Assembly: GCF_009834915.1 (NCBI RefSeq)
Contig: NZ_WVHS01000003.1
Coordinates: 496,001 to 560,000, forward strand
Origin: Hufsiella ginkgonis
Lineage (GTDB): Bacteria; Bacteroidota; Bacteroidia; Sphingobacteriales; Sphingobacteriaceae
DNA: 64,000 bases
Reading direction: 5' to 3'
Part shown: piece after piece, positions 1 through 8,637 of the stretch
Numbering within the stretch: the first letter of the stretch is position 1
Layout: every line of letters begins with the position of its first letter
Notes under the pieces: generated by a model
Told to the model about the DNA's origin: nothing
Databases searched by the model: none
The model's input: only the letters and a program-made list of their open reading frames with translations
Position numbers and translations under genes: made by a program

Positions 1-1
1 T

Positions 2-982
2 CCCGGCGACTATCCCCAGATCGATACCCGCTGGGAAGGCGAGGAGCGCAAGTGGACGGCTTGCCTGGTGAACGCCATCGGGTTGAGAGGAATAAAAATT
101 ACCGGTCCCGGCAGGATAGATGGCTCAGGAGAACTGTGGAATGAACGGGCGAGGAGGGTCGCCCCGCAACCCTCTTCGTCTGCCGCTCCACGATATGGCA
201 GACCGAGGCTCATCGGTTTCCAGAACTGTACCGGTATAGAGATCTCCGGGCTGTATATTAATAACCAGGCCTCGTGGGGCGTATTTGTGTTGTACAGCCG
301 AAATGTGAAGATCTCGAAACTGAAGATCACCGCCGCACACACCATCCCGAGCTCTGACGGGATTGATATCGACTCGAGCCAAGATGTGCTGATAACAGGC
401 TGCGACATAGATGTGAACGATGACTGCATCTCCATAAAAGCGGGTAAAGACGAAGATGGCCTGCGCGTAAATCGCCCTTCGGAAGATATCCTGGTAGAGA
501 AATGCCGGTTCGGATACGGGCACGGCGGCGTGGCTATGGGCAGCGAAACTTCCGGCGGTATTCGCAACGTACTGGTGCGGAATTGTGTGGCGGAGGCAGA
601 AAACTGGGCGCCCATCCGGTTTAAGTCGCAACCAAGCAGGGGCGGGGTGGTGGAGAATATCACCTACAAGGACATCACCTTAAAAAATACAAAGAAGGCC
701 TTTGAGTTTAACATGGCCTGGCGGATGGTAAACCCCAAACCTCCCGCTAAGATACTGCCGGTGGTACGCAACGTAAAGATCATCAACGTGTCGGGCACGG
801 TAGCCACGGTAGGCGATATGAACGGGTTGCCGGAGAGCCCGGTACTCGGTGTAACCTTTAAAAAATGTACCATTACGGCCAGCAAAGGGTTCGTGATAGG
901 TCATGCCCGTAATGTAGACCTGGCCGGTTTAAAGATCGTGGGCGTTACAGGCGAACCAATTATCAGGAACAACATACAATGA
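2..982 (+). CDS. Glycoside hydrolase family 28 (polygalacturonase-like), 5' partial
   Basis: The reading frame is open from the window edge, so the true start lies upstream; the in-frame GTG at 68 is internal. The product should cleave alpha-1,4 galacturonide bonds in pectin, probably in the periplasm. GH28 hallmarks appear in order: the opening YPQIDTRWEGEE-type stretch, the catalytic Asp pair in NDDCISIKAGKD (about 416-450), GHGGVAMGSE (about 518-550), and the substrate-binding RFKS (about 616-627). The parallel beta-helix pattern continues to the end. The stop overlaps the next start (ATGA), so the two genes are translationally coupled. The substrate could be plain homogalacturonan or rhamnogalacturonan; the PL11 lyase downstream makes the latter plausible. 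Confidence 0.93.
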   Translation, partial: PGDYPQIDTRWEGEERKWTACLVNAIGLRGIKITGPGRIDGSGELWNERARRVAPQPSSSAAPRYGRPRLIGFQNCTGIEISGLYINNQASWGVFVLYSRNVKISKLKITAAHTIPSSDGIDIDSSQDVLITGCDIDVNDDCISIKAGKDEDGLRVNRPSEDILVEKCRFGYGHGGVAMGSETSGGIRNVLVRNCVAEAENWAPIRFKSQPSRGGVVENITYKDITLKNTKKAFEFNMAWRMVNPKPPAKILPVVRNVKIINVSGTVATVGDMNGLPESPVLGVTFKKCTITASKGFVIGHARNVDLAGLKIVGVTGEPIIRNNIQ

Positions 983-2751
983 ATTTGACAATCAAACCTG
1001 TAACGAAGCTCGCGCTGGTGCTGCTGGCTGTATCGTTTTCACTGGTAACTCGCCCTGTGTCCGGCCAGGCTTACAGCCCGCATCCCGGTGCGGTGGCAAA
1101 GGGGTTCCTGGTAATTCCGGCGACGGATTTTATCGATGAGTTTCCGAAAGGCAATAAATTAACGGAAGCGGCCACGCTCAAAACGGAATGGCAGTTTAAC
1201 AACACAGCCATCGTTTTACAGTCGGAAACCAACCTGATAGCCCGCGTAACGGTGCCCGAAGAAGGCAGCTATTACTTATATGTGAGGAGCAAGGGCGCAG
1301 GTGCCGGTGCATTTAAGATAGCCGTGAACGACCGGGTAACAGATTCTGTTTTTGGCAAACAACCGCAACTGTGGAAAAAAGGCGGCTCCTTTAAACTGAG
1401 CAAGGGCGTGGCATACGTAAAGATCACGCGCATTACTCCGGGAGCTTCGTTCGATGTGGTGGTGCTTTCCAAAAAACCAGATGTAACGGAGGAGGAGATC
1501 CGTCCTTTCCAATTGAATGAAGAAGTAAGGCTGCTAAAGCAATATAACGTCCCGCTTTCTAATGCCGTAAAGTTCGGCGATGTGAACGGCGACGGACTGA
1601 CGGACTTCATGGTGCTGACACCCGACTTTTCGGCCTATGTATTTGATAACGCTGGCAAGGAGCTCTGGAACTGGAAATCGCCGGAAACCAACGCCAAAGC
1701 CCGTTCGGAATTTGAAGCGCCGGGCGTGGTCTGGGACTTTGACCGCGACGGAAAAGCGGAGGTGGTCCACTGGCGTTTCCTCGACGGGAAAGAATGGCTG
1801 GTAATAGCCAGCGGCGAAACCGGCCAGGTAAAAAAACAGGTGGAATGGCCCACTCGTCCGCTGCCCCACGAGTACAATAATTTCAGGCTCGCCATTGCGA
1901 AACTAACCTCCGGCAGCCCCAACGAGCTGGTGGTATACACAGACATGGGCGGAACCGTGAATGTAAATGCCTATACCAGCAACCTGGAGCTGTTATGGGA
2001 ACATACCGAAACCCGGAAAAAAGACAACCTCGGGCATTACGTTTACCCGGCAGACCTTAACGGCGATGGTATAGACGAGGTGTTGGTGGGATCGCTGCTG
2101 CTCGATGCAAAAGGCAAAGAGATCTGGAACCGCTTCGGCCTGCTGCCGGATAACCACGATCATGCCGACAGCTACAAATTCGCCGACATAAACCTGGACG
2201 GTAAACCCGACATCGTTACCGCCAACAGCGAAACAGGTATTTTTATCTACGAGGCAATGACCGGCAGGATCATATGGCAGGCGGTTGCCGAACACGCCCA
2301 GCAGATCCAGGCAGGTTACTTTCTAAAAGGAGTGAAAGGCCCGCAGGTGGTGGCCGGTGGCAGGACTTACGGTAACAGGCAGCTAAATGAACCTTATCTA
2401 TGGAGCCAGCTTTACTGGTTCGATAACCAGGGCAATACGCTGCTAAAATGGCCGGGGCAGCCCATTAACGGCAATCCCGATTTCATAAAGGGCAACTGGC
2501 GCGGCGATGGGGCGGAACACCTCTTCTGGTATAAGTTTAAGCTGGGCGATAACGGGAAAGGTACCTGCTATTTTCCGGCCCCGGTCTTTCATATGTTCGA
2601 TTTTATGGGCAAGGGCGCAGAAGAGGTGATCACCCTGGCAAACGGGATATTAAGCGTTTATGGAAGTAAGTATGCCACCTATCATAACAAAGACACTAAA
2701 AAAGACCTTAATTACCTGAAAAGCTCAGTAGTTAACCATACCCATTATTAA
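979..2751 (+). CDS. Secreted FG-GAP/VCBS beta-propeller protein of pectin locus
   Basis: A 590-residue protein with an N-terminal signal peptide. An N-terminal beta-sandwich-like part (about residues 30-165) is followed by a propeller containing repeated calcium-loop motifs: DVNGDGLTD, DFDRDGKAE, DLNGDGIDE and DINLDGKPD. These loops resemble those of PL11 rhamnogalacturonan lyases. The protein lacks the long catalytic region seen in the PL11 gene at 8638-10557, so it may be a binding protein or a divergent lyase. It overlaps the GH28 stop by 4 bp, which ties it to pectin use. No catalytic residue could be identified. Confidence 0.8.
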   Translation: MNLTIKPVTKLALVLLAVSFSLVTRPVSGQAYSPHPGAVAKGFLVIPATDFIDEFPKGNKLTEAATLKTEWQFNNTAIVLQSETNLIARVTVPEEGSYYLYVRSKGAGAGAFKIAVNDRVTDSVFGKQPQLWKKGGSFKLSKGVAYVKITRITPGASFDVVVLSKKPDVTEEEIRPFQLNEEVRLLKQYNVPLSNAVKFGDVNGDGLTDFMVLTPDFSAYVFDNAGKELWNWKSPETNAKARSEFEAPGVVWDFDRDGKAEVVHWRFLDGKEWLVIASGETGQVKKQVEWPTRPLPHEYNNFRLAIAKLTSGSPNELVVYTDMGGTVNVNAYTSNLELLWEHTETRKKDNLGHYVYPADLNGDGIDEVLVGSLLLDAKGKEIWNRFGLLPDNHDHADSYKFADINLDGKPDIVTANSETGIFIYEAMTGRIIWQAVAEHAQQIQAGYFLKGVKGPQVVAGGRTYGNRQLNEPYLWSQLYWFDNQGNTLLKWPGQPINGNPDFIKGNWRGDGAEHLFWYKFKLGDNGKGTCYFPAPVFHMFDFMGKGAEEVITLANGILSVYGSKYATYHNKDTKKDLNYLKSSVVNHTHY

Positions 2752-2800
2752 GCAGGCCCCGAATACTGTAATCGCGTAATCGCCTAATTAACAGGAAGTT

Positions 2801-3454
2801 TTATGCCCGGTAGATCTCGTTAAAGAACTCTCCGAGCTTTTTCTCATCCAGCTTACCGCCGGTGCGCACACTGCTGCAAAGATCCAGCCCGTACGGGCCA
2901 ACCTCATCCATCGCCCTGCGTACATTCCCGGCATTCAGGCCTCCGGCCAGGAAAACGGGTAGCTTTACGCTTTCGCGGATCATGCGGCTGATCTTCCAGT
3001 TATGAACGTTGCCCGTACCGCCCAGGATCTTTATTTCGAGGTTGGGATTGCCCGAGTCGAGCAAAAGCGCATCCACGTAAGTTGCGGCACGCTGGGCAAG
3101 TTCTATATCTTTTTCATCGAGTACGTGTACCACCTGCACGAGTTTAATAGCAGGCAGCTGTGCACGCAGCTCCCGGTATACCTGTTCATCCGGGTAATCC
3201 ACCAGCTGCAGGGTATTGGTACGGGTAAGATCGTGGTGAGCAATGATCCCGCCGGCGCCCGTTTCGCTGGTAAGCAGGAAAGTGGCTACCGCAGGAGGGG
3301 CGCCGGCGGCAATCTCGCGGATAAGGGTGTCGCTGATCACGCCTGGTCCCGAAGGCATCTTGCCAACAAGTCCAAGCGCCGATGCGCCATATTTTACCGC
3401 GATGGCGGCTTCATTTACAGAGCTGATGCAGCAGATCTTTACACGCGGGTACAT
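2801..3454 (-). CDS. Divergent phosphoribosylanthranilate isomerase (TrpF) homologue
   Basis: A 217-residue TIM-barrel protein. TrpF landmarks are present: an N-terminal VKIC with the catalytic-type Cys, LLLDSG carrying the candidate general-acid Asp, GGTGNVHNW, the LAGGLN phosphate loop, and a C-terminal GLDLCSSVRTGGKLDEKKL block. Several usual residues differ. The Gly after KIC is Cys (KICCI), the Arg of the SPR/SKR loop is missing (MPSGPGVIS), and QLHG has become QLVD. No other trp gene is nearby. The fold assignment is firm, but whether it isomerises phosphoribosylanthranilate is open. It ends convergently with the propeller gene. Confidence 0.75.
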   Translation of the reverse strand: MYPRVKICCISSVNEAAIAVKYGASALGLVGKMPSGPGVISDTLIREIAAGAPPAVATFLLTSETGAGGIIAHHDLTRTNTLQLVDYPDEQVYRELRAQLPAIKLVQVVHVLDEKDIELAQRAATYVDALLLDSGNPNLEIKILGGTGNVHNWKISRMIRESVKLPVFLAGGLNAGNVRRAMDEVGPYGLDLCSSVRTGGKLDEKKLGEFFNEIYRA

Positions 3455-3532
3455 TATTACAGGCCGAATTGTTATTGCAAAGGAGACAATAAAATGCCTG
3501 ATACCGTCACGTCTTATGAAAAAAATATTTTT

Positions 3533-3557
3533 ATAGTCTATAGGAATTATAGACTAT
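3533..3557 (+). promoter_or_regulatory. Perfect inverted-repeat operator candidate
   Basis: ATAGTCTATA (3533-3542) and its exact reverse complement TATAGACTAT (3548-3557) are separated by GGAAT. The site lies just upstream of a TAnnTTTG element and would cover the -33 region, so a dimeric repressor bound here could block the promoter of the riboswitch/cysteine desulfurase transcript. The regulator is not identified. Confidence 0.6.
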
Positions 3558-3562
3558 GTGAT

Positions 3563-3570
3563 TATATTTG
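3563..3570 (+). promoter_or_regulatory. Bacteroidota -7 promoter element
   Basis: TATATTTG fits the Bacteroidota -7 consensus TAnnTTTG. It lies 27 bases upstream of the SAM-I riboswitch P1 stem and 6 bases after the inverted repeat. A clean TTTG -33 element is not obvious. Confidence 0.5.
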
Positions 3571-3596
3571 CATCGCAATAGTTCTTTTATTTCATG

Positions 3597-3693
3597 CTTA
3601 TCCAGAAAGACGGAGGGAAAGGCCCTGTGAAGTCTTAGCAACCTGTAATGTACAAGGTGCTAATTCCTGTTCGCCATTGGCGAAAGAGATAAG
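3597..3693 (+). promoter_or_regulatory. SAM-I (S-box) riboswitch
   Basis: The complete S-box core is readable. P1 is CTTATC (3597-3602) with GATAAG (3688-3693). P2 contains AGAC/GTCT around the GGAGGGA and GGCCCTGTGAA blocks. The conserved TTAGCAACC is followed by the P3 arm and AAGGTGCTAATTCC. P4 is TTCGCC/GGCGAA (3670-3684). It lies about 80 nt before the cysteine desulfurase start. A GTTTTCC/GGGAAAC hairpin follows, but without a T-run, so control may be translational or via another fold. It should bind S-adenosylmethionine and lower expression when SAM is plentiful. Confidence 0.95.
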
Positions 3694-3773
3694 TTGGTGT
3701 TCGTTTTCCTTCCGGGAAACTACCAGCCTGCCACACCTGGCGCTTTTAAGATAAGCTTTAATTTTTCTACAAC

Positions 3774-4919
3774 ATGAAAGTTTATTTTGACAATGCCGCC
3801 ACCACACCACTTGATCGCGAAGTATTTGAAGCGATGGAACCGTACTTGTTCGGGAATTTCGGAAATCCCTCGTCCGCACATGCGCATGGACGCGAAGCGC
3901 GCATAGCCATCGAAAGGTCGCGCGCCACCATTGCCGGGCTGCTGGGCACTGCTTCCGCGAATATCATTTTTACGTCGGGAGGTACAGAAGGCGATAATAC
4001 CGCCATTCTTTCAGGCATTCGCCGGCATAGGATCCGGTTGGCGATCACCACGCCGTTCGAGCACCATGCCGTGCTTAATACCTTACGCTCGCTGGAACAG
4101 AAAGGGGAGATAAGGCTGGTCTTGCTTCAGCATGATGATGCGGGGAACCTTTCGCTCACGCACCTGGAGACGCTGCTTGCCGGGAACGAGCGCGCTTTTG
4201 TTTCCGTTATGCACGGGAACAACGAAACGGGTAACCTGCACAACCTCGAAGCGATCGGCGCCCTGTGCCGGCAATACGACGCGGTGTTCCATTCGGATAC
4301 CGTGCAAACCATGGGGCACTGTTGGCTAGACCCGCAAAAGCTTCACCTCGATTACCTGGTAGGTTCGGCACATAAATTTCATGGCCCGAAAGGAGTGGGG
4401 TTTCTCTATAATTCCGGCAAAGCCGATGTGCTGCCGTTGTTATTAGGCGGGTCGCAGGAAAAGGCGCAACGGGGAGGTACCGAAAATGTATCAGGGATCG
4501 TTGGATTGGCCAGGGCGCTCGAGATCGCTTATCGCGATATTGAGGCAGACAGGCAGCATATCCAGTCGCTGAAAAATAGGATGACGGCCCGGCTGACTTC
4601 GCGGATAGCAGACGTTCAGTTTAATGGGAATGCCTTGTTAGAAGATAAAAGCCTGTATACCATCTTAAGTGTATCATTGCCAAAAACAAGCGTCCCTGTA
4701 TTAACGCACCTGGATCAGCATTTTATTTCGGCATCTGGCGGAAGTGCGTGTACCAGCCATTCCGCATCGCGCTCGCACGTGCTGCAGGCGCTGAACTTTG
4801 ATTTTGAACGCACCGCCGTGAGGTTTTCTTTCAGCAAACACAATACTACGGCTGAAGTAGATCATGTGGCAGATACGCTGGCGGAGGCGTTTAACTGGAA
4901 GTATGCTAAAGCAGGCTAG
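3774..4919 (+). CDS. Cysteine desulfurase-like class V aminotransferase (NifS/IscS family)
   Basis: A 381-residue PLP enzyme expected to take sulfur from cysteine, leaving alanine and an enzyme persulfide. The N-terminal YFDNAATTPLD, the PLP-binding Lys201 in SAHKFHGPKGVGFLY, the RGGTEN loop and the catalytic Cys326 in GGSACTSHSASRSHVL are all present, at normal family length. It stands alone: no iscU, suf or thiI is adjacent. The leader holds a SAM-I riboswitch and an operator-like palindrome, which suggests a role in sulfur amino acid metabolism rather than general Fe-S assembly. Activity on selenocysteine or another sulfur donor cannot be excluded. Confidence 0.92.
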   Translation: MKVYFDNAATTPLDREVFEAMEPYLFGNFGNPSSAHAHGREARIAIERSRATIAGLLGTASANIIFTSGGTEGDNTAILSGIRRHRIRLAITTPFEHHAVLNTLRSLEQKGEIRLVLLQHDDAGNLSLTHLETLLAGNERAFVSVMHGNNETGNLHNLEAIGALCRQYDAVFHSDTVQTMGHCWLDPQKLHLDYLVGSAHKFHGPKGVGFLYNSGKADVLPLLLGGSQEKAQRGGTENVSGIVGLARALEIAYRDIEADRQHIQSLKNRMTARLTSRIADVQFNGNALLEDKSLYTILSVSLPKTSVPVLTHLDQHFISASGGSACTSHSASRSHVLQALNFDFERTAVRFSFSKHNTTAEVDHVADTLAEAFNWKYAKAG

Positions 4920-4961
4920 CGTGGTATTCCACCAGGGCGCAAAATTCCGGGGAATAATATC

Positions 4962-5525
4962 CTACGCCGTATTCTTTAAACAAACCCTCAGGTATTTCAG
5001 CGCGACCGTGATCTGGTTCTCCACCGACCTTTTCGAGATGCTGAGCCGCTCCGCGATCTCCTTGTTAGAGAGATGTTCTTTACGGCTCAGGAAAAAGATC
5101 TCCTGGCAGCGTTTGGGCAGCAATTTCAACTTATCGTCGATCGCGCTCTCGAGGTCGTGGTAAAGCATCTTTTCCTGGCCGGTATTGATGGCGCTCAACG
5201 TTATGCTTTGCTTTAGCAGGCTTACGTCTTCCCGGTATTCGAGCGCGGACCTCTTGCAGCGTTTAAGATAAGTATATACCTGGTACCTCGTGGCGGCCAC
5301 CAAATATCGTTCGAAATCCAGGACGACGAGGTGTTTTCGCTTTTCCCAGATGTTTACAAACAGGTCGTGCACCACTTCGTCGCAGGCAGCGTGATCTTTT
5401 GTGTATCGTAATGCGGTTTTATAGAGCCTTAACCAATGCCGTTCAAATAAAACGGTAAAGGCCCGGTAGTCGTCCGAGATAATTAAGGTCCATAATTCGG
5501 CATCGTTCAGTGAACTTATAGCCAT
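4962..5525 (-). CDS. ECF-type RNA polymerase sigma factor
   Basis: A 187-residue sigma-70 family protein of the Bacteroidota FecI/RpoE-like type. Region 2 is seen in YRAFTVLFERHWLRLYKTAL and CDEVVHDLFVNIWEKR. Region 4 is the C-terminal helix-turn-helix with LSNKEIAERLSISKRSVENQI. It directs RNA polymerase to a specialised promoter set. It is divergent from, and shares a 120-bp intergenic region with, the putative membrane anti-sigma at 5645. No TonB receptor adjoins the pair, so the signal is unknown. Confidence 0.92.
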   Translation of the reverse strand: MAISSLNDAELWTLIISDDYRAFTVLFERHWLRLYKTALRYTKDHAACDEVVHDLFVNIWEKRKHLVVLDFERYLVAATRYQVYTYLKRCKRSALEYREDVSLLKQSITLSAINTGQEKMLYHDLESAIDDKLKLLPKRCQEIFFLSRKEHLSNKEIAERLSISKRSVENQITVALKYLRVCLKNTA

Positions 5526-5644
5526 ATGTGTGTGGTCAGTAGCGTAAATTTACAGTTATAAAGCACATTTGCAACTATTTTTTTAGAAGTTGTGTGTGTG
5601 CGTTTAGAAAATATACTCGATAGCTTTAGAACCAATGTAAACTT

Positions 5645-6061
5645 ATGACGAGCGACGAATTCCTGGCGCTGTTTGAGAAATACCTCGACGGCAGCGCCAC
5701 CCCCGAAGAAATAAAAATAGTATTAGATTATAAAGACGATTTTGAGCTGCCGGCACGCGAAAAGCACGGGCTCACCCTGCATGAGCGGGATGTGCGAGAC
5801 AGGATCCTGCAACAGGTGAGCTATACTGCCGGCGAACAGCGCACCAACGTTTATAGTAAGCTTTTCTGGCCTACGGTAGCTTCCGTCGCCCTCATCGCTG
5901 TCAGTTTTTTTGGGTTTCGCGAACAGCCGGAGACTATCCCGAAGTCAGCTATCCCGCCAAAACCGGTCGTTAATACCGTGCCGAAAGCAGGTAAAGCAAA
6001 CACTGTCCGGGATGAGCCCGTGGAGACCGCTCCGGCTTCCCGCCGGGGATCGCCCCGATAG
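5645..6061 (+). CDS. Short membrane anti-sigma factor-like protein (FecR N-terminal-like)
   Basis: 138 residues. The N-terminal part (about 1-60; EFLALFEKYLDGSATPEEI) resembles the sigma-binding DUF4880-like domain of Bacteroidota FecR anti-sigma factors. One membrane segment follows at about residues 77-93 (FWPTVASVALIAVSFFGF), then a Pro-rich tail of about 45 residues. The periplasmic FecR sensor domain of the usual 330-390-residue proteins is absent, and no continuation is seen downstream in any frame. It probably holds the divergent sigma factor at the membrane. It could be a compact anti-sigma or the stub of a longer gene. Confidence 0.7.
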   Translation: MTSDEFLALFEKYLDGSATPEEIKIVLDYKDDFELPAREKHGLTLHERDVRDRILQQVSYTAGEQRTNVYSKLFWPTVASVALIAVSFFGFREQPETIPKSAIPPKPVVNTVPKAGKANTVRDEPVETAPASRRGSPR

Positions 6062-6141
6062 CTAGGGTATTCGCGATCTATTTCTTATCTTCACCTCCCT
6101 AACTTATAAACCGATTTACTAACCCCATTAAACAACAGGTT

Positions 6142-7563
6142 TTGAAAAGAAGAACGTTCCTCCAGCAATCCGGTCTGCTCACCGGGAGCCTTTTGCTCAA
6201 TCAGTCGTACTCGTATGCTAAAACGATTTATCCTGAGTTTCCCGTTGTGCGTACAGCAGTGGCCGGGCGGAACTTCAGCAGCCGGTCTGTTGAAGCGGCC
6301 ATCGTCGAATTCCAGTCGAAAGTAAAAGACCCCGAGCTTGGCTGGCTGTTTAACAATTGCTTTCCCAATACGCTCGATACCACGGTTACCCACACGCAAA
6401 AGAACGGCCGCCCGGATACGTACGTGATCACCGGCGATATCGATGCTATGTGGCTACGCGATTCAAGCGCGCAGGTATGGCCTTACCTGGCATTTATCAA
6501 AAAAGATCAGCCTTTACAGCAATTGATCGCCGGCGTGATTAATCACCAGACCGCTTGCGTACTCAAAGACCCGTACGCCAACGCATTTTATAACGACCCT
6601 GCCAAAGTGGGCGAGTGGGCGAAAGACCATACCAAAATGCAGCCAGGTATCCACGAACGCAAGTGGGAGATCGATTCGCTGTGCTACCCCATCCGCCTTG
6701 CGTATAAATACTGGAAGCTCACCGGCGATACCGCCCCGTTCGATGCGCAATGGAAACAGGCGGTTACGCTTACCCTCAAAACATTTAAAGAACAGCAGCG
6801 TAAAAATGGCGATGGCCCGTACTCGTTCCAGCGTACTACTTCCTGGGCTACGGATGGTGTGCCGATGAACGGTTATGGATACCCTGTTAAACCGGTCGGG
6901 CTTATCTGCTCTTCCTTCCGTCCGAGTGATGACGCCACGGTGTACTCTTACCTGGTGCCGTCGAATTTCTTCGCGGCGGTAAGTCTTAAACAGGCGGCAG
7001 AAATGGTGAAAACCATCAGTAACGACCTGCCTTTGTCTGCAGAGCTTACCGCATTGGCCGTAGAAGTAGCTGCGGCCCTGAAAAAGCATGCGGTGATCAA
7101 CCATCCGCAGTATGGCGTGATCTACGCCTACGAAGTAAATGGTTTTGGCAGTTATAACCTGATGGACGACGCCAACGTGCCAAGCCTGCTTAGCCTGCCG
7201 TACCTGGGTGCGGTGCCCATGAACGATCCCATCTACCGCAATACCCGTAAAATGCTGCTTTCGCTGAATAATCCCTTCTTTTTTAAAGGAAAAGCGGGCG
7301 AGGGCATCGGCGGCCCGCATGCAGGGAAAGACATGATCTGGCCGCTGGGCATTATTATGCGCGGGTTAACCAGCACCAGCGACACCGAGATCAAGGCATG
7401 TATCGCCGCGCTGAAAGCAAGTCACGCGGACACCGGTTTTATGCACGAATCGTTTCATAAGGAAGACGCTAAACGCTTTACCCGCAAGTGGTTCGCGTGG
7501 GCAAATACGCTGTTCGGCGAATTCCTTTGGGAAACGTACCAGGCGAAACCGCATTTGCTTTAA
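6142..7563 (+). CDS. Glycoside hydrolase family 125 (exo-alpha-1,6-mannosidase-like)
   Basis: 473 residues with a Tat-type signal (KRRTFLQQSGLL), so it is exported folded. GH125 (former DUF1237) enzymes remove terminal alpha-1,6-mannose. Family motifs include DIDAMWLRDSSAQVWPYL, the HERKWEIDSLCYPIRLAY block, SSFRPSDDATVYSYLVPSNF and, near the end, HESFH. No ATG precedes the twin-arginine signal, so TTG at 6142, after AACAGG, is the best start. It sits beside an isomerase and a PL11 lyase and probably clips mannose from plant or fungal glycans entering the same locus. Confidence 0.92.
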   Translation: MKRRTFLQQSGLLTGSLLLNQSYSYAKTIYPEFPVVRTAVAGRNFSSRSVEAAIVEFQSKVKDPELGWLFNNCFPNTLDTTVTHTQKNGRPDTYVITGDIDAMWLRDSSAQVWPYLAFIKKDQPLQQLIAGVINHQTACVLKDPYANAFYNDPAKVGEWAKDHTKMQPGIHERKWEIDSLCYPIRLAYKYWKLTGDTAPFDAQWKQAVTLTLKTFKEQQRKNGDGPYSFQRTTSWATDGVPMNGYGYPVKPVGLICSSFRPSDDATVYSYLVPSNFFAAVSLKQAAEMVKTISNDLPLSAELTALAVEVAAALKKHAVINHPQYGVIYAYEVNGFGSYNLMDDANVPSLLSLPYLGAVPMNDPIYRNTRKMLLSLNNPFFFKGKAGEGIGGPHAGKDMIWPLGIIMRGLTSTSDTEIKACIAALKASHADTGFMHESFHKEDAKRFTRKWFAWANTLFGEFLWETYQAKPHLL

Positions 7564-7709
7564 AACGCGCTACGTATTGCTCGTAGCTGCCCGGCTGGAA
7601 AGTATCGCCGGCTTTTTCGAAAGTTAAAACGCGGCGATCAATAGGAAATCCGCCGTCATGTCGTATTTTGCAGCGCTCAACCAATAGTCACTGCATAAAT
7701 TAAATCGAT

Positions 7710-8624
7710 ATGACACTTTTCGAACTTTCCCGTCGCGACTTCCTCGCCCAGTTAAGCATCCTAGCCGCGTCGGCTGCCATCAAGCCGTCCACAGAACTGT
7801 TGCTCCCGGCTGGCGGTCCCATTAAATTCGGTTATTCTGCCATTACCTGGGGCGGAAACGATGTGCAGGCCATAAAAGATATCGCCTCTTTGGGTTTTAC
7901 CGGTATCCAGCTCAGGGCAAATGCTTACCAGGAATACGGCCAGAAAGTAGACGAACTGAAGAAAATGATAGCCGACGCGAAACTTGAACTTGTAATGTTT
8001 TCTTCGGGTAACGCAAATGTGAATACGCCTGATGACCAGGCACAGATCGCCCCGCACGTTACCCATGCGAAATTTGTGAAAGCGCTCGGCGGGAAACGCA
8101 TCCAGGTGACTAATTCCGCGCGTCCCAAATCGGGTGAAGTGGCAGAAGCCGACCTGGTAAAATATGGCAACATGCTTACCGTGATCGGCAAACAGACAGC
8201 CGCCATCGGCATCGAAACTACCTACCATAATCACATGGGGCAACTTGGGCAGACACCGGCAGAGGTAGACACGATCCTGGCGAACACCGATCCCAAATAT
8301 GTGGGTTTCCTGCTTGATGTGGCGCATTACCAGCAAGGGGGCGGCGATCCGGCGGCGGCCATCCTTAAATATAAAGACCGGATCCACTGCCTGCACATTA
8401 AAGATGTGAAAACCACCAACGACAAAGGCGGTTACCAGTTCGTTGAACTTGGCCAGGGCCGTGTGGACTTCCCGGCGATCTTTGACGCCCTTAAAAAGAT
8501 CAAGTTTAAAGGTTATACCGTGGTAGAGCTTGACGGCGTACCGGTTAAAGGCCGTACTCCCCTGGAAAGCGGGCAAATGGCCAAGGACTACCTGAAAGAT
8601 AAGCTTAAATTCAGCCTTAGCTAA
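7710..8624 (+). CDS. Tat-exported sugar phosphate isomerase/epimerase-like protein (AP endonuclease family 2 fold)
   Basis: 304 residues. The N-terminal SRRDFLAQLSILAASAA is a Tat-type signal, followed by a TIM barrel of the xylose isomerase-like/IolE class. Metal-site motifs are visible: ETTYHNHMGQ, LLDVAHYQQGG, CLHIKDV and VVELDGV. The likely reaction is isomerisation or dehydration of a free sugar or inositol-like compound in the periplasm. It ends 13 bp before the PL11 lyase and is probably cotranscribed with it, so a rhamnogalacturonan-derived substrate is possible. The substrate is not known. Confidence 0.82.
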   Translation: MTLFELSRRDFLAQLSILAASAAIKPSTELLLPAGGPIKFGYSAITWGGNDVQAIKDIASLGFTGIQLRANAYQEYGQKVDELKKMIADAKLELVMFSSGNANVNTPDDQAQIAPHVTHAKFVKALGGKRIQVTNSARPKSGEVAEADLVKYGNMLTVIGKQTAAIGIETTYHNHMGQLGQTPAEVDTILANTDPKYVGFLLDVAHYQQGGGDPAAAILKYKDRIHCLHIKDVKTTNDKGGYQFVELGQGRVDFPAIFDALKKIKFKGYTVVELDGVPVKGRTPLESGQMAKDYLKDKLKFSLS

Positions 8625-8637
8625 ACGCTCGCCGGGC

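Noticed and set aside
3697-3720. GTTTTCC/GGGAAAC hairpin after the SAM-I switch as intrinsic terminator
   Set aside because: The stem is short, has a wobble and no T-run follows, so terminator function is not supported.
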